Below are positions 36,095 through 44,973 of a stretch of 64,000 nt of DNA, in pieces (position 1 is the stretch's first letter; every line of letters begins with the position of its first letter). Location: NCBI GenBank assembly GCA_024743315.1, contig JANSWU010000007.1, positions 62,001-126,000 of the forward strand. Reading direction: 5' to 3'. Below the pieces are notes generated by a model. That model did not search any database. It was not told the origin of the DNA and saw only the letters and a list, made by a program, of their open reading frames with translations. Source of the DNA: Hyphomonadaceae bacterium (GTDB lineage Bacteria; Pseudomonadota; Alphaproteobacteria; Caulobacterales; Hyphomonadaceae). Made by a program: the position numbers and the translations under genes.

Positions 36095-37288
36095 TTAATC
36101 GACAGCCTCAGCCTCAATCGCGGCCACGACAGCCTGGTAGAAAGCTTCCCGATTGGCATGCTCCTGATCGACATCGCCCAGCGCGGTGGACCAGCTGCTA
36201 TTGGTTGCTATGACGATATTGCGATTGGGATCGATGAATATGCCTTGCCCAAATATCCCGTCGGCGGCAAACGCTCCGTCATCATATGTCCACCATTGAT
36301 AGCCATATCCGAGCCCGGGCTGGCCGTATCCGATCCGTTTGGTCGTGGCGCGCGCAATCCAGTCCTCAGGCACCAGGGGCGTGCCATCGATTTGAGCCCC
36401 CTCAAGAATGAATTGGCCGAAGCGCGCAAAATCCCGCGTCGCCGCCTGAATGCAACAACCGCTGATTTCGGTGCCATCCTCATTCAGCAGCCAGGACGCG
36501 TCTTGCTGCATGCCGTAGGGCCCCCAGATCTTCTCGGAGAGATAATCAGCAAGCGTCTTGCCGGTGGCTTCGCTGACCAGCACGCCGATCAAATTGGTTT
36601 CACCGGTTGAGTAGTTCCAGACCTCGCCGGGGGGATGCGCGCGCGGCAGGGTGGCCATATAGCTGACCAGATTTGAGCCGCCATCTTCGGCGACATGAAG
36701 ATTGAACTTGGCGACGTCTGAATTGGGGTCCGTATAAGTCTCATCCCAGGCGACGCCGGAGGACATGGTCAGCAATTGCTCGATCGTGACATCATCATAC
36801 GCAGAGTTTTCGAGGCCGCTTATATATTTGGAGACCGGGTCAGCGAGGCTTTCAATATAACCCTCCTGAACGGCGATCCCGACCAGAGTGGAGGTCAGGG
36901 ACTTGGCCACGGAAAAGCTTGTCCAACGCCCGCCTTTGTCGAAGTCGAGGCCGTAGCGTTCCAACCGGATCGCCCCATTATGGAGAACAACCAAAGCGGC
37001 GTGGCGTTGCTCGTCCATATACGCATCCAGATCCAGCGAGAGGTTGAGCGGTGGTCCTTCGGGCAGGGCTTTCAGCGCGTCTGATGCCGGAATCTCGCGC
37101 GATTCCACCAGGATTGAGACCCGATCCAGCATCCGAAAACCCGCATCTCGCTGGCCTTGGGTCCAGAACAAGACTTCCGCGTCGGTTGGCAGGTTCAGCA
37201 ACAGCCGGCGCCAGTCTGAGCCGATCGACCACCATCCGAGCGCCCCGATCAGCGCCACTATGCCCAACCCGATTCCAAGTTTTTTCAC
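36095..37288 (-). CDS. serine hydrolase, class C beta-lactamase family
   Basis: 397 residues from a GTG start with GGAGGAAG upstream. An N-terminal membrane anchor or signal (MKKLGIGLGIVALIGALGWW) leads to a penicillin-binding-type domain with SVAKSLTSTLVG near residue 129 (SxxK), YSTGETN near residue 224 (YxN-like, Ser in place of the usual Ala/Tyr context) and a C-terminal GQGIF. These are usually esterases or peptidases of unknown substrate rather than true beta-lactamases. It follows the MFS gene by 20 bases on the same strand, so both are probably one operon. Confidence 0.85.
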   Translation of the reverse strand: MKKLGIGLGIVALIGALGWWSIGSDWRRLLLNLPTDAEVLFWTQGQRDAGFRMLDRVSILVESREIPASDALKALPEGPPLNLSLDLDAYMDEQRHAALVVLHNGAIRLERYGLDFDKGGRWTSFSVAKSLTSTLVGIAVQEGYIESLADPVSKYISGLENSAYDDVTIEQLLTMSSGVAWDETYTDPNSDVAKFNLHVAEDGGSNLVSYMATLPRAHPPGEVWNYSTGETNLIGVLVSEATGKTLADYLSEKIWGPYGMQQDASWLLNEDGTEISGCCIQAATRDFARFGQFILEGAQIDGTPLVPEDWIARATTKRIGYGQPGLGYGYQWWTYDDGAFAADGIFGQGIFIDPNRNIVIATNSSWSTALGDVDQEHANREAFYQAVVAAIEAEAVD

Positions 37289-37307
37289 GCGCCTTCCTCC
37301 CGAACGT

Positions 37308-38744
37308 TTATGATTTTGCTTTGTACGCTTCGTTCTTCAAATTCCAGATCGGGGTTCGAATGACCATCCAGAGGATCAGTATGGTCATGCCGGCCGCCGG
37401 AACGATGGCAATCTTATACGGGCCAAACGCGTCGACCAGCCATCCCATCAGGGCTGCCCCAAACGGTGCCCCGGCCATGAAGCCGAGCTGATAGATGGAC
37501 AGCACACGCGCCAGCTGATCTTTCGGTGCAGCGTCTTGGACAATCGACCGGCTCATCGCGATCGAGACCCCAGCCGATAGGCCCCAAATAAAGACAATAC
37601 CGAGGAAAGCCTCGTGCGGAATCCGTGTCATCATCGGCAGAATGGCCAGCGACCCGAGCAGCTGTGCAACCAGCAATAACCGGCCCTGGCGTTTGATATT
37701 CTTGATCAGAGAGAGGGCCACCGACGACACAAAAGCGCCAAGCCAAAAGGTAACGAACATGTCGCGAATGCCATCGCCGGACAGGCCATAAACGTCTCGG
37801 TTGATGATTGGCAGCACCACCAAAAAGGCGCCAATCACGAAGATGCCGACCCCGAACATCAGCACGGTCATGGCCCAGAGCTTGGCGTCCCCGGCGACCA
37901 CTTTGAAGCCTTCGCCAATATCGCCAAAGGCGGCGCCGAAGCCTGAGCGTCCGGTTTTGACCTTACGGCCTTTGGCCAACATGAATGCGAGGAGGGCCCC
38001 CATGGCGACGACGGCGCCCTGTAATGCCATCAGGAACCAGCTATCGATCGGGCCGATCCCAAATCCACCAAGCCAGTCCGGCATCTTGGTCATCTTGTCC
38101 GCATAACCGCCCAGGATCAGTCCGGTAATCTGCGCCCCAAACTGGGCCAGCGTTGCGAAGGCAACGCCTTGTTGGAGCGTGACGCCGGAGCCAACGCGGC
38201 CGCGCCGTTCGACGACTTCGTTCAAGATTGCGTCGCGTGCCGGCATCATGAACGCACCCACAGTGCCGAGAGCAAGGCCATAGGCAATCATCAGCGGATA
38301 ACTCAGATTATCGGTCGCCAGCGCAAAGGCGAGCGCAAAGGCAGGAAGTGAGGCAAACAGGTGCAAGACCATCAAGAGCGGTTTGCCAGAAGCCCGCTCA
38401 GCGACCACGCCGCCGAGCAAAAGGAAAATTACGGACGGCCCCGATAACGCCAAATTCGCCAGCCCGAGCTCGGTCCCGCCAAGGCCAAGCTTGTTGGTGA
38501 TGAGATATGGAAACAGGACCATTTGCAGGCCGAAGGCGATGAACCAGGTAGCCTGAACAGAAAGATAAGCGGGCAGTTCGATTTTGACGCCACGTCGCGC
38601 CTTGCGCGCCATCATCGATTGTGCGGTTTCGAGCAGGGAGGCGCCAGCACTCATGGCCGAGCCCATGCCGCTCAGCGGCGACCGGGCTTCTTCCAGTATA
38701 TCCGGATCTTCGAGATTGTCCGCTGACGGCGGCTCTTCGCTCAT
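37308..38744 (-). CDS. MFS transporter
   Basis: 478 residues from ATG 38744 (MSEEPPSADN). A soluble, acidic N-terminal tail of about 75 residues precedes twelve transmembrane segments. The MFS pattern is seen in PYLITNKLGLGGTELG near helix 2 and in the second half at PHEAFLGIVFIWGLSAGVSI and SRSIVQDAAPKDQLARVLS near residue 395. It resembles enterobactin/DHA-type exporters with an odd N-terminus. The RBS is weak, so the start is less sure. The substrate is unknown. Confidence 0.85.
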   Translation of the reverse strand: MSEEPPSADNLEDPDILEEARSPLSGMGSAMSAGASLLETAQSMMARKARRGVKIELPAYLSVQATWFIAFGLQMVLFPYLITNKLGLGGTELGLANLALSGPSVIFLLLGGVVAERASGKPLLMVLHLFASLPAFALAFALATDNLSYPLMIAYGLALGTVGAFMMPARDAILNEVVERRGRVGSGVTLQQGVAFATLAQFGAQITGLILGGYADKMTKMPDWLGGFGIGPIDSWFLMALQGAVVAMGALLAFMLAKGRKVKTGRSGFGAAFGDIGEGFKVVAGDAKLWAMTVLMFGVGIFVIGAFLVVLPIINRDVYGLSGDGIRDMFVTFWLGAFVSSVALSLIKNIKRQGRLLLVAQLLGSLAILPMMTRIPHEAFLGIVFIWGLSAGVSIAMSRSIVQDAAPKDQLARVLSIYQLGFMAGAPFGAALMGWLVDAFGPYKIAIVPAAGMTILILWMVIRTPIWNLKNEAYKAKS

Positions 38745-38890
38745 ATTGGTGTCTGCCCTTACTCCCAGAGCGCCAAACTGTCCCGGGATTTGCCAACAAG
38801 CAACAGGAAATGTCGGCATGGCGCAAGCCATGTCTTGGAGCCATCATTTCGGCATGCTAGGCCTTAAATGTCTGATCAGGAGGGACGCGT

Positions 38891-39349
38891 ATGAGAGCCT
38901 TACGTCACGCTGGGAGTTGGGGGCTGGCTCTATTTTTGATTTTCATGTTCTTGCAGGCAACCATTCATCCCTTGCCAAATCCACCCGAGGGAAGTGTGAA
39001 GCTTCTAGATGCGCCTGGCCAGAACATCGTTTTCGCAACGCTGGCGGCAAAAACCCAGATTGCGCTGTTCGAACCTACCGGGCGCGTGGTCGTAGCGCTC
39101 GCCGAATTGCTCGCGGCACTTTTGCTCTTATTACCGTTTTCACGCCGCGCTGGGGCCATTCTGTCTTTTCTAATTCTCGCAGCGGCTGTCGCCTTTCATT
39201 TGATGCCAGATGTGTTGGGGCGTGAAATCCCGGTTTCGCTTGAAACCGGCGCCGAAACCGATGGCGGTCAATTGTTCGCATTGGCGATCGCTATGCTGGC
39301 CGCCAGCATGCTGCTGATTGTCGTACATCCGCGAAGAAACAAGACATAA
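38891..39349 (+). CDS. DoxX-like small membrane protein
   Basis: 152 residues with about four hydrophobic helices (near 10-25, 65-85, 90-105 and 125-145). Helix 2-3 spacing and GRVVVALAELLAALLLLLPF are DoxX/MauE-like. Beyond the first helix, ATIHPLPNPPEGSVK is a short polar loop. Such proteins are of uncertain role, sometimes linked to thiol or quinone redox. It is divergent from the MFS gene. Confidence 0.7.
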   Translation: MRALRHAGSWGLALFLIFMFLQATIHPLPNPPEGSVKLLDAPGQNIVFATLAAKTQIALFEPTGRVVVALAELLAALLLLLPFSRRAGAILSFLILAAAVAFHLMPDVLGREIPVSLETGAETDGGQLFALAIAMLAASMLLIVVHPRRNKT

Positions 39350-39411
39350 TCTCATTAGATTGTTAACAACTCCGCGGCAAACTCCACCACAGGTTTAGGA
39401 GGCGTTTGCCC

Positions 39412-40617
39412 GTGAGCGAACCAATTCCATTCGAACAGCCCCCGGAAGTCACTGGGCAGGCGCGCAAAATCCTATTGCGGCGTTTGATCGATTATATTGC
39501 GCTCCCGGGGTCGCAAGTGGCTCCGCAAGATCGGTCAATGGGCGGGGATATCCTGCTCGATATGCTATTTCACGCCACCGATGAAGAACGGTTATTGTGT
39601 GCGTCCCGCCTCGCATCCATGACGGAAGCACCACGCCGTGTGCTGAGATATTTGGCGCAGTGCAGTTTGGAAATCGCGCAACCCCTCCTCGAACAAAGTG
39701 AAGCGTTTGACAGTGCGGATTTGCTGGAAATTCTTGATCATGTTTCGCTCGAGCATCGCATCATGATTGCCAAGCGCAAGCGCGTGCCGATTGCGGTTGC
39801 CGACCAACTGGCCCGGCGAGGGGAATTATCCGCTGTTCGTTGCCTACTGGCCAATAAAGGCGCGGACCTGTCTGAAATCGCGATGGATGTTCTGGTCAGC
39901 CGCTCGCGCAAGGAGGAGGGGTTGACCCAGCTATTGATCACGCGCCTGGAACTTAAACCCGCTCAGGCGATGGCAATGTTTTGGTGGTCGGACCGTGATA
40001 CACGGCGCGCCATCCTCGCCCGGCACGCGGCCGATCGCGCGGAGATGGTCAACATGTGCGCCGATGTCTTTGCGATTGCCGCGAAAGAGAACTGGGCAGA
40101 CCCGGTGGCCCGCAAGACACTCCAACTGATCGAACGCCGACAACGTAACCGAGCGGCGATCGAACGCAGCGTCTATGACAGTCTCGAACATGCGGTTGAG
40201 ACTGCTGCGCAAACCGGCATGACGCCAGATTTGGTGCAGGAAATTGGATATTTGGCTGGGATCAAGCCGGTGACCAGCGCCAAGATCCTCAGCGATCCAG
40301 GCGGAGAAGGCATTGCCGTGTTGTGCAAGGCCACTGGCCTAAAAAAACCATCTTTGAAAAATTTCTGGATCGCTTTGCGTCGACCGCTCCAGAATGAAGA
40401 TGGAACGCCTGAAAAGATGTGGGCCTTCTTAGAAGAGACGTATGATCTTCTGACGGTCGCAAAAGCGCAGACGACCCTGCGCTATTGGAACTGGTCTTTA
40501 TCTTCCTCGTTCTCACCTGGCAGTGCTCATCAATCGATGCTTGAAGGTGAAGAAGCGAATGACGAGTCCTCGTTCTCCACCGCACGCCGCACGGCCAGCT
40601 TAGTTTTTGGGAAGTAG
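39412..40617 (+). CDS. DUF2336 family protein
   Basis: 401 residues from GTG 39412, nine bases after AGGAGG; the earlier TTG at 39406 is too close to that site. It is a mostly helical, HEAT-like DUF2336 protein: DILDHVSLEHRIMIAKRKRV near residue 115 (part shown as LEHRIMIAKRK), AVADQLARRGELSAVRCLLANKGA near residue 128 (ADQLARRGE). This family is restricted to alphaproteobacteria and has been linked to cell-cycle and signalling loci. No enzymatic motif is visible. Confidence 0.83.
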   Translation: MSEPIPFEQPPEVTGQARKILLRRLIDYIALPGSQVAPQDRSMGGDILLDMLFHATDEERLLCASRLASMTEAPRRVLRYLAQCSLEIAQPLLEQSEAFDSADLLEILDHVSLEHRIMIAKRKRVPIAVADQLARRGELSAVRCLLANKGADLSEIAMDVLVSRSRKEEGLTQLLITRLELKPAQAMAMFWWSDRDTRRAILARHAADRAEMVNMCADVFAIAAKENWADPVARKTLQLIERRQRNRAAIERSVYDSLEHAVETAAQTGMTPDLVQEIGYLAGIKPVTSAKILSDPGGEGIAVLCKATGLKKPSLKNFWIALRRPLQNEDGTPEKMWAFLEETYDLLTVAKAQTTLRYWNWSLSSSFSPGSAHQSMLEGEEANDESSFSTARRTASLVFGK

Positions 40618-40719
40618 ACAAATTTTCGCACATAACGGAGCGGTTTAGACTGGCCAAAACCCGATTCCGGCTCTAATTGCGCCCTTTGGCAAGGCAGAAA
40701 CATTGGAGCGGCCGGGCGC

Positions 40720-41214
40720 GTGGGCTACTTTCTTGGATTGTTAGTTGTTCTGGTCGCACTGTGGCTCGGCTTGTCTGGAGAGTATACGCTCACCAAGCCC
40801 GCCATTGCGTCACTCGGGACAGTGTCGATCATTCTGACCACCGTATTGGCTTATCGATTTGATATTCTCGACCGCGAGGGCTCGCCATATGGGCGGTTGC
40901 CGCAATTGGTTGCCTATTGGGCCTGGCTTATCGTCGAAATCTTCAAAGCCAACTGGACTGTGATCAAGGCCTGCCTGCGTTCCAATCTCGATATCAATCC
41001 AGCCTTGGTGAAAGTGAAGACAGGGTGTGAGAGCGATCTCGCGCGGACCGTCTTCGCCAATTCGATCACACTTACCCCCGGCACGGTGAGCGTAGAAGTC
41101 GAGGGCGACAAAATTCTTGTGCACGCACTTTACGAAGACACAGCCGGCCCAGGTGCGTTCGACGAAATGGATCGCCGCTCTCGCGAAGCCTGTGACGGAA
41201 AGGGGCCAGCATGA
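40720..41214 (+). CDS. mrpE: antiporter subunit MrpE/MnhE
   Basis: 164 residues, start GTG 40720. MnhE-type protein with two hydrophobic segments and the conserved LPQLVAYWAWLIVEIFKANW then NPALVKVKTGCESDLARTVFANSITLTPGTVSVEVE stretch (short forms AWLIVEIFKANW and NSITLTPGTVSVEV). It is the first gene of the ten-gene operon and corresponds to archaeal MbhA. Its TGA overlaps the next ATG. It helps assemble or gate the cation-proton antiporter in the inner membrane. Confidence 0.93.
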   Translation: MGYFLGLLVVLVALWLGLSGEYTLTKPAIASLGTVSIILTTVLAYRFDILDREGSPYGRLPQLVAYWAWLIVEIFKANWTVIKACLRSNLDINPALVKVKTGCESDLARTVFANSITLTPGTVSVEVEGDKILVHALYEDTAGPGAFDEMDRRSREACDGKGPA

Positions 41215-41498
41215 TTGGTGCCGCTGCCATAGCTCTGGTTGTTGCGATCGCCCTGATGCTGGTGCGCGCGCTGAGCGGGCCGACTCTGTATGATCGTGTG
41301 CTCGCGGTGAATTCGCTTGGAACCAAGATCATCCTTTTGCTCGGCGTCATCGGATTCTTGACCGGCCGACCAGATTTTCTTGATATTTCAATCCTTTATG
41401 CCTTGATCAATTTCGTTTCGACGATCGCGATCCTGAAATTCTTCCGGTATCGGTCTTTCCAGGTATCGCTGACGCGGCGCGGGAAGGGGGGCTCATGA
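41211..41498 (+). CDS. mrpF: antiporter subunit MrpF/MnhF
   Basis: 95 residues, three transmembrane segments, with the MnhF pattern ALMLVRALSGPTLYDRVLAVN near residue 17 (RALSGPTLYDRVLAVN). Equivalent to MbhB. Starts with a 4-base ATGA overlap on mrpE and overlaps mrpG in the same way. Confidence 0.93.
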   Translation: MIGAAAIALVVAIALMLVRALSGPTLYDRVLAVNSLGTKIILLLGVIGFLTGRPDFLDISILYALINFVSTIAILKFFRYRSFQVSLTRRGKGGS

Positions 41499-41851
41499 TT
41501 GAGACCTTGATCGGATATTGGGATGCGTTCCGCCCCGCGCTCGGGTCGGCTCTGCTTTTGGTCGGCGCCGTGCTCGCGGTGATCGGGACCGTGGGGGTTT
41601 TGCGGTTCCCAGATTTCTATACCCGGCTGCATGCAGCCAGCGTTACCGACACAGCGTCTATGACCCTCGCGGTAGTCGGCATGGCTCTGCTGGCGCCGAA
41701 TTTCGCCACCGTGTTCAAGCTGATCGTCGTCTGGTTGTTCCTGTTCCTAACCGGACCGACATCGTCACACGCCCTTGCCAATGCCGCGCACACGGCTGGA
41801 TTGCAGCCTCTGATCGGGCGGGTCGGAAAAGAAGATGGGGGCGATGCATGA
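41495..41851 (+). CDS. mrpG: antiporter subunit MrpG/MnhG
   Basis: 118 residues, three transmembrane segments, with GTVGVLRFPDFYTRLHAASV near residue 32, the MnhG signature, and DTASMTLAVVGMALL. Equivalent to MbhC. Overlaps both neighbours by 4 bases. Confidence 0.94.
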   Translation: MIETLIGYWDAFRPALGSALLLVGAVLAVIGTVGVLRFPDFYTRLHAASVTDTASMTLAVVGMALLAPNFATVFKLIVVWLFLFLTGPTSSHALANAAHTAGLQPLIGRVGKEDGGDA

Positions 41852-42468
41852 CCGGTTTTGAAGGCGCGACGCTGGCGATTGATCTGCTCAACATCACCTT
41901 GCTGACCATTTTGTTTGTGATTGCCATTGCGATTGCACGGCTGCGCAGCCTGTTTGCGATCGTGATGTTGTCCGGCATTTATTCGCTGGTTTCAGCGACC
42001 TGGTTTGTCGCTCTCGACGCGGTCGATGTGGCGTTCACGGAAGCGGCTGTGGGGGCTGGGATTTCCACCGCCTTGTTCCTCGGCGCCATGGTCCTGACCT
42101 CACGGACGGCGAAAGCCGAGAAAGGCGCGACCAAAATCGTGCCTCTGCTCGTGGTCATCGCAACTGGCGCGATCCTGATCTATGCGACCATCGACCTGCC
42201 AGGGTTTGGTGATCCGACATCGCCCGCAAATACCGGCGTCGGGGTTGACTTCATTGAGCGCACCTATCCTGAGATCGCCATCCCGAACATCGTCACCGCA
42301 GTGCTCGCAAGCTATCGGGGCTTCGATACGCTCGGCGAAGTTGGCGTGGTGTTTGCCGCTGGCCTCGCCGTCTCGCTCTTGCTCGGATTTGGCGAGCGCT
42401 CGCTGGGTGCGAGCGTCCGCCGCGAGGACCGCGTGGCGTCGCTCAAGAAAGATGAGGAGGAGTCATGA
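41848..42468 (+). CDS. DUF4040/MbhD-MbhE protein, split MrpA C-terminus
   Basis: 206 residues from ATG 41848. The first half is DUF4040 (MbhD-like): FAIVMLSGIYSLVSATWF, then DVAFTEAAVGAGISTALFLG near residue 62 (DVAFTEAAVGAGIS). The second half holds ASYRGFDTLGEVGVVFAAG near residue 163, the MbhE-like element. In ordinary Mrp systems both lie in the C-terminal half of the large MrpA; here they form a separate protein with no NuoL-like part attached. This matches archaeal MbhD plus MbhE. Overlaps both neighbours by 4 bases. Confidence 0.88.
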   Translation: MTGFEGATLAIDLLNITLLTILFVIAIAIARLRSLFAIVMLSGIYSLVSATWFVALDAVDVAFTEAAVGAGISTALFLGAMVLTSRTAKAEKGATKIVPLLVVIATGAILIYATIDLPGFGDPTSPANTGVGVDFIERTYPEIAIPNIVTAVLASYRGFDTLGEVGVVFAAGLAVSLLLGFGERSLGASVRREDRVASLKKDEEES

Positions 42469-42917
42469 AGGGCGACCATCACGTCATTCTCCGGGTCGTA
42501 GCCAAAGCGTTGATCCCGGTGATCGCGATTTACGGATTCTATGTGCACTTTCACGGGGAATACAGCCCGGGCGGCGGCTTCCAGGCTGGCGTAATCCTGG
42601 CGGTAAGCGTGATCCTGTACTCGCTGATTTTCGGCATCGCGCCGGCTATGCGCGCAATCACCCCTGGCTTCGCCCGCTTCATCGCCGGGCTTGGCTTCAT
42701 TATCTATATCGGTGTCGGCGTATGGGCCCTCGCCATGGGTGGAAATTTCCTCGATTATGATGCGCTGTTCCGCGAAGAGCCTGGCGGTCATCTTGGCCAG
42801 CATACTGGCATTATCGTGATTGAGATCGGCGTCTTGTTTGCGGTGGCCGGGTCCATGGTGACAATCTTTTACGCGTTTGCGGGCCGGGTTAGTGAAATTC
42901 GGGACGAGGACTGGTAG
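42465..42917 (+). CDS. mrpB: antiporter subunit MrpB/MnhB
   Basis: 150 residues with the MnhB pattern GFYVHFHGEYSPGGGFQAGVI near residue 24 (HGEYSPGGGFQAGVI) and about four membrane segments. Equivalent to MbhF. Only two bases separate it from mrpC, and it overlaps the DUF4040 gene by 4. Confidence 0.94.
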   Translation: MKGDHHVILRVVAKALIPVIAIYGFYVHFHGEYSPGGGFQAGVILAVSVILYSLIFGIAPAMRAITPGFARFIAGLGFIIYIGVGVWALAMGGNFLDYDALFREEPGGHLGQHTGIIVIEIGVLFAVAGSMVTIFYAFAGRVSEIRDEDW

Positions 42918-42919
42918 GC

Positions 42920-43444
42920 ATGCTGGAATTCATCCTCGAGCGCGGAAACTATTGGGCCATCATCGGATTGATGATGATCGGTCTGTATATCGCCTTTGCG
43001 GCAACTAATTTGATTAAGCGCCTGATTGGATTGGGGCTTTTCCAGACCTCAATCATTCTGTTCTATATCTCTTTGTCTCGCATCGATGGCGGCACGGCGC
43101 CCATTCTGTTCGGCAAGGATTACAAGAAAGACAAAGGCCATAGCGAAGGCGGGGATTATGCGACCGACCATGGCGGCGAGGCTGCGGATGCGGCCTATGG
43201 CGCTGCCAAGGCCTATGGTGAAACCGGCATGGAGAACGTCTATTCGAACCCGTTGCCGCACGTCCTGATGCTGACCGCGATCGTGGTCGGTGTGGCAACC
43301 TTGGCGGTCGGCCTCGCCATTATTGTCCGCATCCGTGAAGCATATGGCACGGTTGAAGCAGATGAGATCCGGGCGATGGATCTGGAAGTCGCGATCGCTG
43401 AGGCGGCCTCAGAGGCTGAAGAGAGCAAGGCAGGGGCGGTATGA
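42920..43444 (+). CDS. mrpC: antiporter subunit MrpC/MnhC with an insertion
   Basis: 174 residues, NuoK-like, with LERGNYWAIIGLMMIGLYIAF at the start and HVLMLTAIVVGVATLAVGLA at the end (short forms RGNYWAIIGLMMIG and LTAIVVGVATLAVGLA). NuoK and MrpC are usually about 100-115 residues. Here about 45 extra polar residues rich in Gly, Ala, Asp, Lys and His lie between the second and third helices (about residues 67-112). The extension is probably on one membrane face. Equivalent to MbhG. Overlaps mrpD by 4 bases. Confidence 0.9.
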   Translation: MLEFILERGNYWAIIGLMMIGLYIAFAATNLIKRLIGLGLFQTSIILFYISLSRIDGGTAPILFGKDYKKDKGHSEGGDYATDHGGEAADAAYGAAKAYGETGMENVYSNPLPHVLMLTAIVVGVATLAVGLAIIVRIREAYGTVEADEIRAMDLEVAIAEAASEAEESKAGAV

Positions 43445-44973
43445 TCGAATTCATCTCCTCTTTGGTGCCGACAAATCTCGCGGCGCATGCACCAGCATTG
43501 CTGGTTGTCGCCCCCATGTTCCTGGCGCCGATTGCCGCCTTTATGCCGAACGGGCGTCTGGCCTGGATCCTGAGCATCCTGGCAACCGGCTTTTCGCTGG
43601 TCATGGCCATTGTCTTGCTGTCGCAGGTCCGATCGATCGATGAAGGTGCCATAATTTCCTATGCCATGGGCGGATGGACGCCGGATGCAGGCATCGAGTT
43701 CCGCATCGACTCCTTGAATGCCATGGTGCTGCTTCTGGTCAGTGCGATCGGCTTCCTCGCCGCAATTTTCAGTTGGCCGAGTGTTGCCGCCGAGATCCGC
43801 GATGCCAAGCGCGCCATGTTCTATGCCGCCTATCTGGTCTGCTTTACCGGCCTGACCGGCGTCGCATCGACCGGCGATGCGTTCAACCTGTTTGTCTTCC
43901 TCGAGATCAGTTCGATTGCGACTTATGTGCTGGTGGCCTTGGGCGCGCGGCGCGATCGGCGTGCGTTGCCGGCAGCGGGCAATTACCTGCTTATGGGCAC
44001 GATTGGTGCGTCTTTCTTTGTGGTCGGCGTGGGCTTTCTGTACGCCGCCACAGGGACGCTTAACATGGCCGAGCTGGCTGTCCGATTGCAGGCCGTGCCA
44101 GACAGCAAAGCGGTGTTTGCGGGCTATGCCTTCATTGTTGTCGGGCTCGGCATCAAGGCCGCCATGTTCCCGCTGCACCAATGGCTGCCAAATGCCTATG
44201 CTTACAGCCCGAGCTTCGTCACCATGTTCCTTGCGGCGACGGCGACCAAGGTCGCAATCTATGCTTTGGTGCGGTTCCTGTTCACCGTTTTTGGCCTCGA
44301 ATTTTCATTCGAAGGCTCAACCCTGATCTGGATCCTTATGCCGATGGGAATCGCGGCGATGATTGCCTGCTCGTTCCAGGCCGTGTTCCAAACCGATGTG
44401 CGCCGGACTTTGGCCTATTCCTCGGTCGCTCAGGTCGGATACATGCTGCTCGGAATTTCGATCGGCACCGCAGCCGGCGTGTCGGCTGGCATGTTTCACC
44501 TGGTCAACCATGCGCTGATCAAAGGCGCCCTGTTCATGGCGCTAGCAGGCGTTGTGCTCAGCTATCAGGGTACCAGCTTGAATGATTTGAAAGGGCTGGG
44601 CCGCAGCTCACCCTGGACCATGACGGCCTTCGCAATTGGCGCAGTGTCGCTGATCGGGGTGCCGCTCACAGCCGGCTTTCAGTCGAAATATGCTCTGGTC
44701 AATGCGCTGTTTGAGCATGGCTGGTGGTGGGCCGTTGCGGTCGTGATGTTCTCGAGCCTGCTGGCAGTGGTCTATATGGGACGGATCCTGGAAGCAGTGT
44801 TTTTTCGAACCCCGTCCAATCCGAACAAACGGCGCCAGGAAGCGCCGCTCATTATCTTGATTCCACTGTGGATTCTGGCGCTCGGCAATATCTGGGTCGG
44901 GGTTCAAGGTGGGTTTGTGGCTGGACTGGCGGATGATGCGGCCGCGGCCCTCTTTATCGGAGGCGCGTCATGA
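43441..44973 (+). CDS. mrpD: antiporter subunit MrpD/MnhD, first copy
   Basis: 510 residues, about 14 membrane helices, NuoN/NuoM/MrpD family. The conserved Glu of the proton path is in NLFVFLEISSIATY near residue 149, and the Lys in GLGIKAAMFPLHQWLPNAYA near residue 238 (IKAAMFPLHQWLPNA). Later, VSLIGVPLTAGFQSKY is typical. It moves protons or Na+ and pairs with the EFG-BC core. Equivalent to MbhH. Overlaps both neighbours by 4 bases. Confidence 0.94.
   Translation: MIEFISSLVPTNLAAHAPALLVVAPMFLAPIAAFMPNGRLAWILSILATGFSLVMAIVLLSQVRSIDEGAIISYAMGGWTPDAGIEFRIDSLNAMVLLLVSAIGFLAAIFSWPSVAAEIRDAKRAMFYAAYLVCFTGLTGVASTGDAFNLFVFLEISSIATYVLVALGARRDRRALPAAGNYLLMGTIGASFFVVGVGFLYAATGTLNMAELAVRLQAVPDSKAVFAGYAFIVVGLGIKAAMFPLHQWLPNAYAYSPSFVTMFLAATATKVAIYALVRFLFTVFGLEFSFEGSTLIWILMPMGIAAMIACSFQAVFQTDVRRTLAYSSVAQVGYMLLGISIGTAAGVSAGMFHLVNHALIKGALFMALAGVVLSYQGTSLNDLKGLGRSSPWTMTAFAIGAVSLIGVPLTAGFQSKYALVNALFEHGWWWAVAVVMFSSLLAVVYMGRILEAVFFRTPSNPNKRRQEAPLIILIPLWILALGNIWVGVQGGFVAGLADDAAAALFIGGAS

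Noticed and set aside
43240-44181. A 313-codon minus-strand frame across mrpC and mrpD
   Set aside because: Opposite to a tightly coupled operon and without a recognisable domain.
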